64,000 nt of DNA from Hormiphora californensis (GCA_020137815.1 CM035362.1:4123508-4187507); one strand, 5' to 3'; numbered from the stretch's first letter, positions 33,440 through 55,976 are shown. Notes: a model not told the origin generated them from the sequence alone. A program made the numbers and translations.

Positions 33440-33605
33440 ATTGACTAAAATGGCTCTAACCGCCAAACCACTCAACCGTTTTGGCTAATTCAAAGTTTAT
33501 CTGGTAGGAAATGTCAAGGCCTAACCCCAACCCAAACCCCGACCCTAACCCTAACCCTACTTTAGCCCTAATCCTAAAAAACTGTTTGTCAGCACTCACG
33601 AAACA
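33440..33605 (-). repeat. Fragment of the TTAGGG-carrying element
   Basis: GGCTCTAACCGCCAAACCAC then CCCTAACCCCAACCC repeats, matching 6750-6925 in reverse. 33606-33820 is otherwise featureless, apart from an (AAAT)n run at 33778-33798. Confidence 0.7.
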
Positions 33606-33819
33606 CATTTAAGGGTGGCCCTAAAGTATGATTTTAAAAAATGGAACACGACTGTGCGGGTGTACCAGTATAGTGTTGTGTTGGCACACGGAGAAGGTGG
33701 GAGAGGGACACAACAAGAGTGGCTTCACAATCCACCACTCCTGGTACACCACGCACGTCCCATGCGACTTATAAACATAAATAAATAAATAAATAAATAG
33801 TAACTAAAATCTTATCATT

Positions 33820-34452
33820 TTACGTTAAAAGTTCAACTTCGTGCATATTGATGGGCACGATCTTCCTCCTGTTCCCTCTGAGGGCGATCAGACAGGCCCT
33901 CAAAAGTCCGAATCTCAGCCTTGTTCTGAAGTGGCTGATAACTTCAGCATAGGGTTCCTTGGTCTTGTCTGAAACCCTCTTCGATAACTTCTTGAGGAAT
34001 TTCTCAAACTCATCTCCCATGCCGCCAAAGGTGCTCATGACGAGAGGGGTGAATGTTCCTCCCTCTACCTCTCTGACCCTTTGCCCGTACGCTTGCTTCT
34101 TCCCTGCTTCTTTCGATCTGTAGAGGCTGCCCATCGACTGAGTTACGTAAGATGGGGCGTTTGGATGGAAGACCCTTACATCAAGATAACTCAACTGCAT
34201 ATCCCTCCAGAGTCCAGTACATACCACGTCCATTCTGGCATCCGGTTGTGTGTTGGCAGCAAAATGGAGTTGATGGTTGTTACATGGTTGTAGTAGTTTC
34301 TCTTTCTCCACTGCTTTCAATCCACCATAGACACACATTTCCGCAACCAGATCTCGTATTCCATCATGGCGGAGGATTGAGTATCCTCCTGTACAGCACG
34401 TCAGAGTGTGATCTCCACTGTTCTGTTTGCCACAGACACATGTAAAGTCCAT
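33820..34452 (-). CDS. Retroelement nuclease-like C-terminal domain, second fragment, frame intact
   Basis: 210 codons open from a truncated 5' end: CVCGKQNSGDHTLTCCTGGY (Cys cluster), LRHDGIRDLVAEM, ARMDVVCTGLWRDM, YLDVRVFHPNAP, FTPLVMSTFGGMGDEF, HFRTRLRFGLLRACLIALRG. Same domain order as 32190-32630 and 35284-36326. It starts at the Cys cluster, so the N-terminal half is missing. Probably the relic of an autonomous retroelement; no evidence of host use. Confidence 0.65.
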   Translation of the reverse strand: MDFTCVCGKQNSGDHTLTCCTGGYSILRHDGIRDLVAEMCVYGGLKAVEKEKLLQPCNNHQLHFAANTQPDARMDVVCTGLWRDMQLSYLDVRVFHPNAPSYVTQSMGSLYRSKEAGKKQAYGQRVREVEGGTFTPLVMSTFGGMGDEFEKFLKKLSKRVSDKTKEPYAEVISHFRTRLRFGLLRACLIALRGNRRKIVPINMHEVELLT

Positions 34453-34627
34453 TTTTATTCAACTGTTCACCCCTCAACTCGTGCGCGTGCGATATTTTAA
34501 TTTACGCTGCGCGTGCTACATGTTAACATGTGATAAACGCGCAAAAAAATTCCGCGCACGACTTTGGGGGGTGAACAGTTGAAAAAAAATGGACTTTAGA
34601 TTTCAGGTCCTTGAAAACCGGGCAGTA

Positions 34628-34851
34628 AAGTCGGATTTTTTGAAACTGTCACCCCCCCCTGAAATAACAAAATTTGCCATATCTCCGGTTCCTGATAAGA
34701 TAGAGACTTGAAATTTGGAGGTTCGGAAGAACTTAGCAAGATCTTCGTAACCTCCAAATTTCAAGTCTCTATCTCGTCAGGAACCGGATTTATGGTCATT
34801 TACGAAATTTGAAAATACCCAGGGGGGTGACAGTTTCAAAAAATCCGACTT
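34628..34851. mobile_element. MITE-B copy
   Basis: 224 bp, ends AAGTCGGATTTTTTGAAACT and its complement, TA on both sides. Confidence 0.85.
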
Positions 34852-34994
34852 TATTTTTCAAGCGCGAGCGAAAAAAATGGCGCGCGCGCCTGCGCGGCGT
34901 TCATAATGGTTTTGCGCGTCCCCGATTTCATCGCGCGCGCCCCTCTTGCGATTTAAAGTTTAAAAAAGAAATAAAATTGCACATCGACGAGGAA

Positions 34995-35275
34995 AACGTT
35001 AAAATCTGGGTGCCTTCCATTACTAACAATTCATCGATTTTGGCGGTCTAGACGGGTTAGGGCTGTTGTTAGGGTCGGGTTAGGGTTGGGGTTTGGGTTG
35101 GGGTTAGGGCTATCGATTCTCTATCAGATACCGTTTAGTTTACTCAAATCGGCCATGTGGTTGCGCGGCTATAGCCGTTTGAAAAAAGTCGGTCTAAGTG
35201 GTTTTAGGTGTACTTTTTTGGCAGCGCGCACCTGTAAACACGCTGCAAGGCACCCAGATTATAATCGCGCCCCAT
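34995..35275 (+). repeat. TTAGGG-carrying element
   Basis: CGTTAAAATCTGGGTGCC at the left, GGGTTAGGGTTGGGGTTTGG in the middle, CACCCAGATTATAATCGCGC at the right. Its right end abuts the truncated retroelement ORF at 35284. Confidence 0.8.
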
Positions 35276-35283
35276 CGACGACA

Positions 35284-36326
35284 TCACCCGTAAAACCATG
35301 GCGCTACCAGCACGGTACGGAGGCCTTGGGATAGAGAACCCCGTCACAATGGCTGACCTGGAAAATGCGAACTCAGTAGCTGCTACAGCGGAACTAGTAA
35401 AAGCTATTACAGAGAAGAAAACGGAGTTTGTTCCGGACCAGGAAATGGACAAAGTCACGAAAGCTGCGATTCGTAAACTCAAACAGGATCTTTACAAAAG
35501 TTTACACGAGACCATCAGAGGACAGCTAAGTGAGAGTGCACGTAGAAACTTTGACCTGATAAGTGAGAAAAATTCTTCTGCGTACCTAACATGTCTACCC
35601 ATCCAACAACTAAACTTCAACCTGAATAGACAGGAATTTCAAGATGCACTGTCAATCCGGTACAATTTACCCATCGTGGGAGAGGCTAGGCACACGAACT
35701 GTGCATGCGATGAACTGAACACCGTTGAACATGCACTTTCATGCAAAAAGGGTGGATATGTAGCTCTGAGACACAACCGTGTTCGGGACTATATAGCAGC
35801 GGAGCTTACCCGGGTATGCGACGGTACTGAAATTGAGCCCTCTCTCCTCCCCACCAACGGAAGAGACCTCCCCGAAGGAACGATCACTGAGGATAACGCC
35901 AGATTGGATATCTCAGCGAGAGGATTCTGGAATACAATGGACAAGGCAATGTTCGATGTAAGAGCCTTTAATGCTCAGGCCCCATCCAATTGTAACCAGA
36001 CTATCCCGCTTACATATACAAAGCATGAGACACAGAAGAAAATAGCCTATCTTCACCGAGTCCGGGAAATAGAAGGAGGATTCTTCAGTCCACTTGTGAT
36101 CAGCACAACCGGGGGACTTGCCAAGGAGTTTACCAAAGTGATCAAACACATTGCTGAACTAAAGGCAAAAAAATCAGGAAACAGTCATGGTGACTGCATC
36201 AGATACATCAGGCTTCGCCTAAGCTTCTCAATGGTCAGAAGCGTCACCCTTTCGATCCGTGGATTCCGTGGGAAGAAGACCGAAACTACATCTGATGATC
36301 TATGGAACATGAGAGTGCGTCAATGA
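35284..36326 (+). CDS. Retroelement C-terminal region with nuclease-like domain, intact frame
   Basis: Frame open across the start (DDITRKTMALPARYGGLG); first ATG 35298, 342 codons. Blocks in order: MALPARYGGLGIENP, helical region, SAYLTCLPIQQLNF, Cys cluster with CACDELNTVEHALSCKKGGY, LRHNRVRDYIAAEL, ARLDISARGFW, MFDVRAFNAQAP, FFSPLVISTTGGLAKEF, RYIRLRLSFSMVRSVTLSIR. The most complete of four copies in the window (also 32190-33407, 33820-34452, 55977-56201). Asp in ARLD and the DVR pair are candidate nuclease residues, by family resemblance only. RT domain absent. Confidence 0.7.
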
Positions 36327-37170
36327 ACAATTGTTTTTTTTTTTTTAATTTATTATTTTAGTCCGTGATAGCGCAAGAGCGCATGTATTTTAATAACAAC
36401 TGAGAACTCTCAGCATCAAAGATTGTTTACGGGAGTGCTCTCCCCCCAAAAAAAAGCGAAAGTGAAAAAAAAATTTGGAAAACGTTAAAACTTGAAAAGT
36501 GCTGCCTTATCCCGCGCTGCCAGCAACGTTTGCCAACGTTAAAACAGCAATTCGACAATACCGGGTTCCATGATGGATACGAGGGTACTCTTGACACTTC
36601 GGTGTTGTACCACTTTGTAGGTTCACTCTGTGACCGATCGTGGTGTGCGTTTATTATCTGAGACCCCGGTGTCGGATTTCTGTTTCTTCGAAAACGTTAA
36701 AATCTGGGTGCCTTCCATTGCTAACAATTCATCGATTTTGGCGGTCGAGACGGATTAGGGCTGTTGTTAGAGTCGGGTTAGGGTTTTGTTTGGGGTTATC
36801 GGTTAGGGCTATCGATTCTCTATCAGATACCGTTTAGTTTACTCAAATCGGCCATGTGGTTGGGTGACTACTGGCTATAGCCGTTTGAAAAAAGCCTTTT
36901 TTGCGCAAATAAAAACTTAGGCGCCACCCAGGGGGGTGACAACTTTAAATTTTGAAGTAAAAAATCCGTCTTTTGAGAGTAGGAACGCGTCTCAGTGAGC
37001 TATGCTGCTTTGATAGCCTCAACAACCCTGTCCAATTTTATTTCTTTCCACTGCTTGGATTCAATGCATTTTCTGGTCAATTTGCTTTCTGTTAAATGAT
37101 AAAATTGCTAATTGGAATTATTAAGTCCCCATGATTTGTTACAGATTTTATTATACTATGACTAACTGAT
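36327..37170. other. Intergenic, mostly TTAGGG-carrying element
   Basis: 36690-36900 is another copy of the element (CGTTAAAATCTGGGTGCC, GGGTTAGGG, TTGAGTAAAC complement). 36327-36690 and 36900-37170 are A/T-rich with no supported gene; the CSPP1-like promoter is expected here. Confidence 0.6.
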
Positions 37171-47450
<10,280 letters not shown>

Positions 47451-47922
47451 GTAATATTTGTTTTGTTCAACTCTTTTATTTTATTTTATAACAGTCTAAC
47501 TTAATATCACGTGACTTTTTTTGTTTTTGAACAATGCACCGAGTTTGAACAAATCAAAATGGGGGATGAACAGAGTTGCTGCTTTATTGTTTGGGGTTAA
47601 CATGGGGGTATTCAATAAATTTAGCGGAAATAAATCGCTGTGATATATCTTCAATGACAATCCAAAAGCAAGACAACTTACACCATCTCCATCAGGTTAC
47701 ACGATGGACATCTGAATACTGGACGAACAAGGCTCTACGAGTTGGAGACGATCTCGGATGGAATAAGAAATCCCGGAGCATTCCGTGGACTTCATTAAAA
47801 TCATACTGGGGCCATAATGGGGCCAACTGTCCATGGCGTCGTCCCGATTTGACACTGACATGCCATCAGCGAAGAAAGAGTGGTGTGTTCCAGAGTTGGT
47901 CAAGTGATTTTATTTAGGTATA

Positions 47923-48191
47923 GTCGAATTTTTTAATCAAGGGACAGGGGCCGCGCATTTACTAAAGTCTTTTTGCGTGTGCTAAACATCTTCGCTCATA
48001 TCTCCTGTTCCTGATAAGATAAAGACTTGGTCTTGGTTGCGTTGAAAAGGTCTTAAAATTATCTTTCCAACGCTTCCGGGTTCAAGTCTTAAGATTGCCA
48101 GGAACTTGATCTCGATTATCACGCGCAAATACAAAGCCGCGCGACCCCTCTGAATGCGCGGCCCCCTGTCCCTTGATTAAAAAATTCGACT
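47923..48191. mobile_element. Foldback MITE, 269 bp
   Basis: Ends AGTCGAATTTTTTAATCAAG GGACAGGGG and complement, TA at the borders; inner inverted repeat around AAGACTTGGTCTTGG. 47451-47922 has no supported gene. Confidence 0.75.
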
Positions 48192-48471
48192 TTAGTCTGT
48201 TGCACTTATTTAGGTAGCCTGTTAGGAAGTTAACTAATATGATATTTGGGCTTGAGGTGTTTCCCAACTGACACTTTCAACAACTAGAACACTTGCTTTA
48301 GCAATTATTGTCCAAATTTCCAAAGTTATACTAGCCGTTTAGACTATCACTACAGTCAGATACCGTTCAGAAGCGAACATGTACAGAAATATATGACATT
48401 GTAAATATTATCAGTAATTTTAGTTTTACCACGCTGAGACAAACTATTTGGTTTTATTTAGTCGCCTGGTA

Positions 48472-49275
48472 AAGTCCGATTTTTAATAATGTGAACGGGG
48501 GGCGCGCACTTAATTCCACTTAATTCTATTTGCACGTGCTAAATTCTGTTCTTGACAATCTTAAGACTTGATCCCGGAAGTATCGGAAAGATAATTTTAA
48601 GACCTTTTCAATGCAACCAAGATCAAGTCTTTATCTTATCAGGAGCCAGAGAAATGATCGAAACAAAACGAAAAAAACTTTCCCACGGTGCGTGGGAAAG
48701 TTTTTTGCGCGCCCCCCGTTCAAATTATTAACAAGAATTATTGCATTATGTGTTCATAATGCTGAGTTTCCCTGCCCTACCGTTTCACGTGTTACTGTCA
48801 ACCGGATCAAGGCTTGGTCATAATGTAATGTGAGATGCATACGATCTAGCTGTCAGTATACTTCTCACATAGCTTAGTTTACTCACATGACACTTGCTAA
48901 CCAGCTTTTGACATTCCAACTTAACTACTTATCTAACATCTCACACTCGACTCGCAAGATGAAAATGTGTATGTAACACGCGAAACACGCGGCAGAGCAT
49001 TTCATGTTTTGTTGAGTGGCGCGCGCACACACGTCCATCACACTGTGCCAATGAGGTGTTTGATGAAGGAGTAGCTCGTCACTGTGCGCGCGGCTCTTGT
49101 TGCTACACCGTTGCCCCTCGCAACGAAAGTGTGACCAAAATGGTCCCTCTACCGATTAGTTAGTATACCAAAATGTCGTTTTCGAATTCTAACCCTGCTA
49201 TGCCTTTTTACAAAGTAAAAAGGCATCCGGGCGAATGCCTTCGGCATTCACCCGGGCAGGGAAAAAATCGGACTT
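48472..49275. mobile_element. Foldback MITE interrupted by the 558-bp repeat, copy 2
   Basis: Outer element: ends AAGTCCGATTTTTAATAATG TGAACGGGGGGCGCGC and complement, flanked by TA. Its right arm is split between ATTATTA and AAAATCGGACTT by 48731-49264, a second copy of the repeat at 30771-31328. The outer MITE is therefore older. Confidence 0.8.
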
Positions 49276-49341
49276 TAGTGCAATTCAAAATGATTGTTTC
49301 ATCAGAATCCAGCATCCGGCATTAAACTGTACGCGCGATTA

Positions 49342-49460
49342 AAGTCCGTTTCAAGCGACTTGACCCGTAATTCTTGGAATTTGGCGCATTGCGCGTGTAT
49401 TTACAAAGGGGAAATCCTGAATTTCCAGGAATCTCAGGTCAAGTCGTTTGAAACGCACTT
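49342..49460. mobile_element. Short foldback MITE, 119 bp
   Basis: AAGTCCGTTTCAAGCGACTT GACC and its complement, bordered by TA; related to the AAGTC-ended MITEs nearby. Confidence 0.7.
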
Positions 49461-50353
49461 TAATTTATTTTTTGACTGCATATAAAAGCCGCGCGCAAGA
49501 ATTTTATCGCGCGCGAAGTTTAATAATAATATAATTTTGAGTTTATAATTTATTATAATTTTGAGTTTAATTTTATTTTCCGAGAAAAAGTTTTTGTTTG
49601 TGGTGTGTGGGTAATCCATATAATAATTTCCAAAATGTTAGTCCGATAATTGTTTTCTCCCTACTCCTCCTACAGTTTTTGAGCTAGACCCCTGAAAATT
49701 TGTACACTGGTACTTTGGACCAAGGCGGGTGTAAGTACGGGCTCAGATTTTTGATCCGATCTTTACAACAGTGACGTCACGGGGTGACGTCATTGCGACA
49801 AAAAGACTTTTTTCAAACGCTTTTTTCAAACGCTTCTAAGACCCTGAAAACGGCTCTAAATCAAAAAACTAACGCAATAGTGGGGAAAGAGAATCGTTTG
49901 AACTTCATTTTACATGATAGCGATTTCCCGTAACTCAATGTTTAAGGGTCGTAAATCGCGTCGGGAAAGTTAAAAATGCCAAAAATACGATATTTTTCAC
50001 CGTAGCCACCCAAAATCTTATCCAATCGATACGAAACTTGGTCGTTATGTGAACTTTAATGTCCTTTGGCCAGGGGTTCCCGGAAAACGGATTGGCAAGA
50101 TGAGAACTGACCGGAGTTCTTATAATTCTAAATTCACGAATTTGGAATTTTTCGTCGACTTTTTTTGGCGACATAAAACGCTAGGAAATTTTCAATGAAT
50201 TTTAAAATTTTACACTGCGCGCGTAATTCTAGGTTCCGCGCGCGGCGTAAAAAAGCAGCGCTTTTTTGGGAAAATTCGCGCGTTACAGTAAATGATTTAC
50301 CCGCCTCGCTAAAATTGTAATGGCCGTTTTTTCAAAAACCCAAGGTGTATGAT
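49461..50353. other. Intergenic A/T- and GCGCGC-rich region
   Basis: No gene supported. CRE-like GTGACGTCAC and TGACGTCATT at about 49771-49795, resembling 26877-26910. No ORF with recognisable motifs. Confidence 0.4.
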
Positions 50354-50605
50354 ATAGTAGCAGCGGTTAGATCACCACGTGGTTAAAGTCGCATGCCACC
50401 CCTTTTTGCGCATTGTCATAGCTCCTCGAGGTCGCATCCAATCATTATCAAGAAATGTCCCTCAAGTTTTCGCTTCTCCTTGAGGAGATCTACAGGTTTG
50501 ATGAAGGTCACTTTTGGATTGGATGCAAAATGAAGCCGTGAGAGTAACCTGAGATTAGGGTGGCGCGCGACTTTCTGCACGTGCTGATCTAACCGCTCCT
50601 ACTAT
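50354..50605. mobile_element. MITE-C, diverged copy
   Basis: Ends TATAGTAGCAGCGGTTAGAT and complement; ACCACGTGGTTAAAGTCG near the left end as in 14588-14827. Confidence 0.7.
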
Positions 50606-50777
50606 GAGACTCATTGCTCTAAGGAACAAACAAATTATCTTTTAAAAATCAAACACAAATGTCACCGGTTATATGAGGATAAATTACCATTTACCAGGTC
50701 ACGGGTTCCCAGCAAACGGGTACTCTAGTTTATTATAATTTATTTGAGTTTCAAAACAAAAAAAAAAGCTTCTTTTA

Positions 50778-50997
50778 AAGTCGGATTTTTTGAAACTGTC
50801 ACCCCCCTGAAATAACAAATTTGTCATATCTCCGGTTCCTGATAAGATAGAGACTTGAAATTTGGAGGTTCGGAAGAACTTAGCAAGATCTTTATAACCT
50901 CCAAATTTCAAGTCTCTATCTCATCAGGAACCGGACTTATGGTCATTTAAAGAAATTTGAAAACTCAGGGGGGTGACAGTTTCAAAAAATCCGACTT
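50778..50997. mobile_element. MITE-B copy, 220 bp
   Basis: Same ends as 4911-5130, TA on both sides. Its right border lies directly next to the short retroelement piece that hosts the 4.9-kb element. Confidence 0.85.
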
Positions 50998-52978
50998 TAC
51001 TCCCCTCTTTTACTCCCCTTCTTTTACTCCCCTCGTTATCAGGGGCTGTCTCTGAGACCGCAAAATTCATTGTTTGGTCCGCACAAAAGACTAGCAAATT
51101 TGGGTGGGTTGTACAAATAAGCACACTGAGCGTGCAAATGATGGAGTTTCGCCAATTTTTTTGTACTGTGGGATTCACAAGGCTTTCACCTACTGCTTAG
51201 TGAAAACCCGGTGGAAAACGGTTGATCACAAGCTTTGCAGTGATCTAAACCGCTGGGAACTTCATTTCATAGTGTATTTCATATTTGGTGGGGTACGGCT
51301 CTTTATCCGCCTATCACTAAAAATTGAGATAGAAACTCGAAAAAAATCGTCTCATGAGTCATCCAAAATCGTCCATTCTACCGATTCCCGGGTCGTTTGG
51401 GGTTCCAGGCCCAACCGTCTGGGAGCCTATTGCCACATAAGTAAAAAAAGCCGGTTGATTTTTCGACCGGGTCATTTTGCGGTCTCACCAAGTATCACGT
51501 GATCTGATCACATGATCTGAGGTGTTGAAAATTGGATTTTATGTGATTATTTGAGACTGCAAAACGACTTTTACAAGTAAACATATGAATCTCTCTCCCT
51601 CCCACTATTTTACATTACAATCTCACTTGTGTGTGCACAGTTACACATAAAAGGGGGGGGGACCTTCCACCCTTCTGCTTCACAGGACTGTGGACCAAGG
51701 GCAGTGCTGATCAAACTGTAAACATTTGCAACTAATTGATATCAAAGCAAAAATCACTCTATCCGACAAATTTGAATAGGCTGAATCATATGAGCAACTT
51801 TTTAAAGATCTCAGAGGTCGATAAAGTGATCTAATTGGTTATAATAGGGTCTAATTGATCGAAATTACAACGTCTCCCCTGAAAACGCTATGAAGTCGTA
51901 TGAGGGCACTATACCCACTGACTTGGATACCCTGATTCACATGAGCATCTTTTCTAAGCTCTCAGAGATCGAGAAAGTGCTCTAATTGGGTCCAATTGAC
52001 CAAAATAACTACCACTTTTCCCTGTAATCTCTAAAGTTCATTTGGAGACACTTACCCACTGATTTTGATACCCTGATTCACATGAACAGGGCATGTGTAT
52101 CTTTTATAAGCTCTTATTTGTCATGTGGAAAGAGTGCTCTAATTGAGCACAATTGGATCTAATTGATCGAAATTACGATTCCTCTCAAGAAACGCTATAA
52201 ATAGGTGTGAGGGTACTTTACCCACTATTTTGCATACCCTGATTCGAATGAACAACTATTCCAAGTTCTCAATGGTGGATAAAGTGCTCTAATTGAGCGT
52301 AATTGGGTCCAATTGACCAAAATAATTACCACTTTTCATAAGTTCATAAGTTCATTTTAGTCAGGGCATATGATGCCAAAAAATGCTGAAAAAGGACATA
52401 ATTGTTATCAAGCTAATTCCACTTCTAATAGGTCCCTGGAAACACCAAAAAAATTGGCCGCGGTTTTATCAATGAAGAAGTTGGGTTTTTCGGCCACGCC
52501 CTTTTACCCATGTTTTTAGCCTTCTGGCGAAAACCAAAACAGGGCTTAGGAAAGGAGTAGAGGCAAATCTAAGGACACTAAAATGTGTAGCGTCCTCGCA
52601 TTAGTGGGGGTAGGTGCGGAAATTAAGTCTCTATCTCATCTGGTTAATTAGATAATTGGATAATTAGATGAGCAGGAGATAAGCATAACCGTTTTTTTGG
52701 CTATACGGCTATAGCCACTCTGGAGTGGTTTAGAGACTTTTCACTGGTGCCATTTTGTTCAGAAGAAAAAGTTAATCTAAGAGTTGTGAAGACATTTATG
52801 GTCTATCTCTAACCGTTCTGTGGATATTTGCGGTCAAAGTATGCCAACTTACTCATTTTTTGGCATTTTAGGCTAATTTTCGAGTACATACTTTGACCGC
52901 AAATATCCACAGTGGCTATAGCCGTATAGCCAAAAAACGGTTATGCGCATATCCTGCTCATCTAATTATCCAATCATA

Positions 52979-53070
52979 GCACTGGCAAGTGCCCCGGGCC
53001 CAAAAGGGGGGTGTGGGGGCACAGCCCCCACCATAAACGGGGGTGTGGGGGCAGAGCCCCCACCTTAGAA
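52979..53070 (+). repeat. G/C hairpin repeat inside the giant element
   Basis: Two units of GGGGGTGTGGGGGCA(C/G)AGCCCCCACC, each self-complementary. Followed by sequence without recognisable genes to 53600. Confidence 0.7.
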
Positions 53071-53603
53071 ATACCCTCTAACTCAAAAAATAAAAGAGAG
53101 AGCACACGTAACACTTCTACACACAAGCGCGTGAAACTGCCAGTGCTACTATATACCATTGCAGATTTCGAGGTTTTTGATGCTTTAAAAATGCATGTTC
53201 CAGATGAAGTAGAGAGCTGAAATTTTGTACTCTGAGTGCCCTCATATAGGAGAAGAGGCATGCAAATTTTCAGAACGATCGGATGTAAGGTTAAAATTTG
53301 CCAGAGGGGTCCCAAAATGCAAAAATGTAAAGGAGGGGAGGGGGAGGGGGAGGGGGAGGGGGGGAGGACGCTTTTTTATCTTTGAGTGTTCTCCTAAACC
53401 ACAAATAGTAGAGACTTGCCGTTTGGAACAGTGGTTCCTTACATCATTGCGCTCGGTAATAGCTGTGTGAGAACTTCGAAATCGCCATAGTTCATTAATT
53501 ATTCATTAATTAGTCATTAAATATTCATTTTAACCATGGTTGCGATATGACACGACTCGAAGGTCATAAAGACTTGAAACCGGTCTTAGTCGACGCGGAA
53601 TGG

Positions 53604-54010
53604 TCGATTTATGGGGGGTCTTACTCGGGACAAAAATCTCTATCTCGCACCGTTAAGCCGTTATTTGCATATTTATGCACCTATTCACGATTTTATGCAT
53701 ATTTTCAATATTTTCACTTCAGCTGGTCCTAGAACGTTTTCATGGACATATTTCGACGTAAAATAGTCGATTTATGGGGGGTCGTCCCCCGGACAAAAAG
53801 TCGTATCTCGCACCGTTTAGCCGTTATTTGCATATTTATGCACCGGTTCATGATTTAATGCATATTCTAAATATTTCCACTTCGGCTGGTCCTAGAACGT
53901 TTTCATGGACATATTCCGGCGCAAAATAATCGATTTATGGGGGGTCGTCGCCCGGACAAAAAGTCGTATCTCTCACCGTTTAGTCGTTATTCGTATATTT
54001 ATGAATTATT
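53604..54010 (+). repeat. 163-bp tandem repeat, about 2.5 units
   Basis: TCGATTTATGGGGGGTC at 53604, 53767 and 53930, each followed by a TCTC(G)CACCGTTA(A/G) block and TATTTGCATATTTATGCAC. Confidence 0.85.
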
Positions 54011-55976
54011 CAAATTCGAAAATATGCAGAAATCAGAAAAAAATAGCCTTTTCTATTTTACACCAAAAAGAACAGAAATTAAGTCCAAAAACCAATTAAA
54101 TAAATTAGTTTGGATGCCCGGGCCCATGTGGTGTCACGGGGGTAACACCTTTAGGCTACTGTCATAAATTATGGATATCGGGAGAGATAAAGGCAAAGGA
54201 AATTAGGATAGAAAGATTGCGATATTATCAAGAAAGACGAAGAGATAAATAAGAGGAGAAAAAAAAAGAAGAGAGATATAGTGAAAGAAACAGTGAGAGA
54301 GAAAGAGAGAGAGAAATAGTTTGTGAGAGAGAGTGAGAGAGAGACTGAGAGAGATAGATAGAGATAGACAGATTGAAGGATAACAATATGCCGTTAATTA
54401 TGGCAGTAGCCTAAGGGTGTTACCCCCGTGACACCACATGGGCCCGGGCATCCAAACTAATTTATTTAATTGGTTTTTGGACTTAATTATCTAATTAACC
54501 ATATGAGATAGAGACTTAATTTCCGCACCTACATCCACTAATGCGAAGATGCTACACATTTTAGTGTCCTTAGATTTGTCTCTACTCCTTTCCTAAGCCC
54601 CGTTTTGGTTTTCACTAGAAAGCTAAAAACATAGGTAAAAGGGCGTGGCCCAAAAACCCAACTTCTTCATTGAAAAAACCGCGGCCAATTTTTTGGTGTT
54701 TCTAGGGACCTATTAGAGCCTACTAGAAGTGGAATCAGCTTGATAACAATTATGCCCTCATTTTGTCATCATATGCCCTGACTATTTGGAGACACTTAGC
54801 ACACTGATTTGAGAGAGAGGGCACCCTACAGGAGTCAAATGTTAATTATTCTGGTCAATTAGACCCAATTACGCTCAATTAGAGCACTTTTTCCACAAAT
54901 AAGAGCTTTTAAAAGATACTCATGCCCTGTTCATGTGAATCAGGGTATCAAAATCAGTGGGTAAGTGTCTCCAAATGAACTTTAGAGATTACAGGGAAAA
55001 GTGGTAATTATTTTGGTCAATTGGACCCAATTAGAGCACTTTCTCGATCTCTGAGAGCTTAAAAAAGATGCTCATGTGAATCAGGGTATACAAGTCAGTG
55101 AGTATAGTGCCCTCATACGACTTCATAGCGTTTTCAGGGGAGACGTTGTAATTTCGATCAATTAGACCCTATTATAACCAATTAGATCACTTTATCGACC
55201 TCTGAGATCTTTAAAAAGTTGCTCATGTGATTCAGCCTATTGAAATTAGTCGGATAGAGTGATTTTTGCTTTGATATCAATTAGTTGCAAATGTTTACAG
55301 TTTGATCAGCACTGCCCTTGGTCCACAGTCCTGTGAAGCAGAAGGGTGGAAGGCCCCCCCCCCTTTTATGTGTAACTGTGCACACACAAGTGAGATTGTA
55401 ATGTAAAATAGTGGGAGGGAGAGAGATTCATATGTTTACTTGTAAAAGTCGTTTTGCAGTCTCAAATAATCACATAAAATCCAATTTTCAACACCTCAGA
55501 TCATGTGATCAGATCACGTGATACTTGGTGAGACCGCAAAATGACCCGGTCGAAAAATCAACCGGCTTTTTTTACTTATGTGGCAATAGGCTCCCAGACG
55601 GTTGGGCCTGGAACCCCAAGCGACCCGGGAATCGGTAGAATGGACGATTTTGGATGACTCATGAGACGATTTTTTTCGAGTTTCTATCTCAATTTTTAGT
55701 GATAGGCGGATAAAGAGCCGTACCCCACCAAATATGAAATACACTATGAAATGAAGTTCCCAGCGGTTTAGATCACTGCAAAGCTTGTGATCAACCGTTT
55801 TCCACCGGGTTTTCACTAAGCAGTAGGTGAAAGCCTTGTGAATCCCACAGTACAAAAAAATTGGCGAAACTCCATCATTTGCACGCTCAGTGTGCTTATT
55901 TGTACAACCCACCCAAATTTGCTAGTCTTTTGTGCGGACCAAACAATGAATTTTGCGGTCTCAGAGACAGCCCCTG

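Larger units (their letters stand above)
51040..55976. mobile_element. 4.9-kb element with arms of about 1.5 kb (giant foldback)
   Basis: Ends CAGGGGCTGTCTCTGAGACC and exact complement; arms about 51040-52655 and 54490-55976, very similar, with a mirrored 132-codon frame (51104-51502, 55514-55912) differing at one residue. Flanked by a direct GTTAT. The middle holds a foldback at about 52640-52975 (GGCTATAGCCGTATAGCC), a 163-bp tandem (53604-54010) and an inverted repeat at about 54080-54490 around GA-rich sequence. No transposase. CAGGGG ends recall hAT or P-like families, but a 5-bp duplication does not fit hAT; class unresolved. Confidence 0.8.

Noticed and set aside
51104-51502. 132-codon ORF and its mirror at 55514-55912 as a conserved protein
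   Set aside because: The arms are near identical, so the matching frames reflect recent arm identity, not selection. No known motif.
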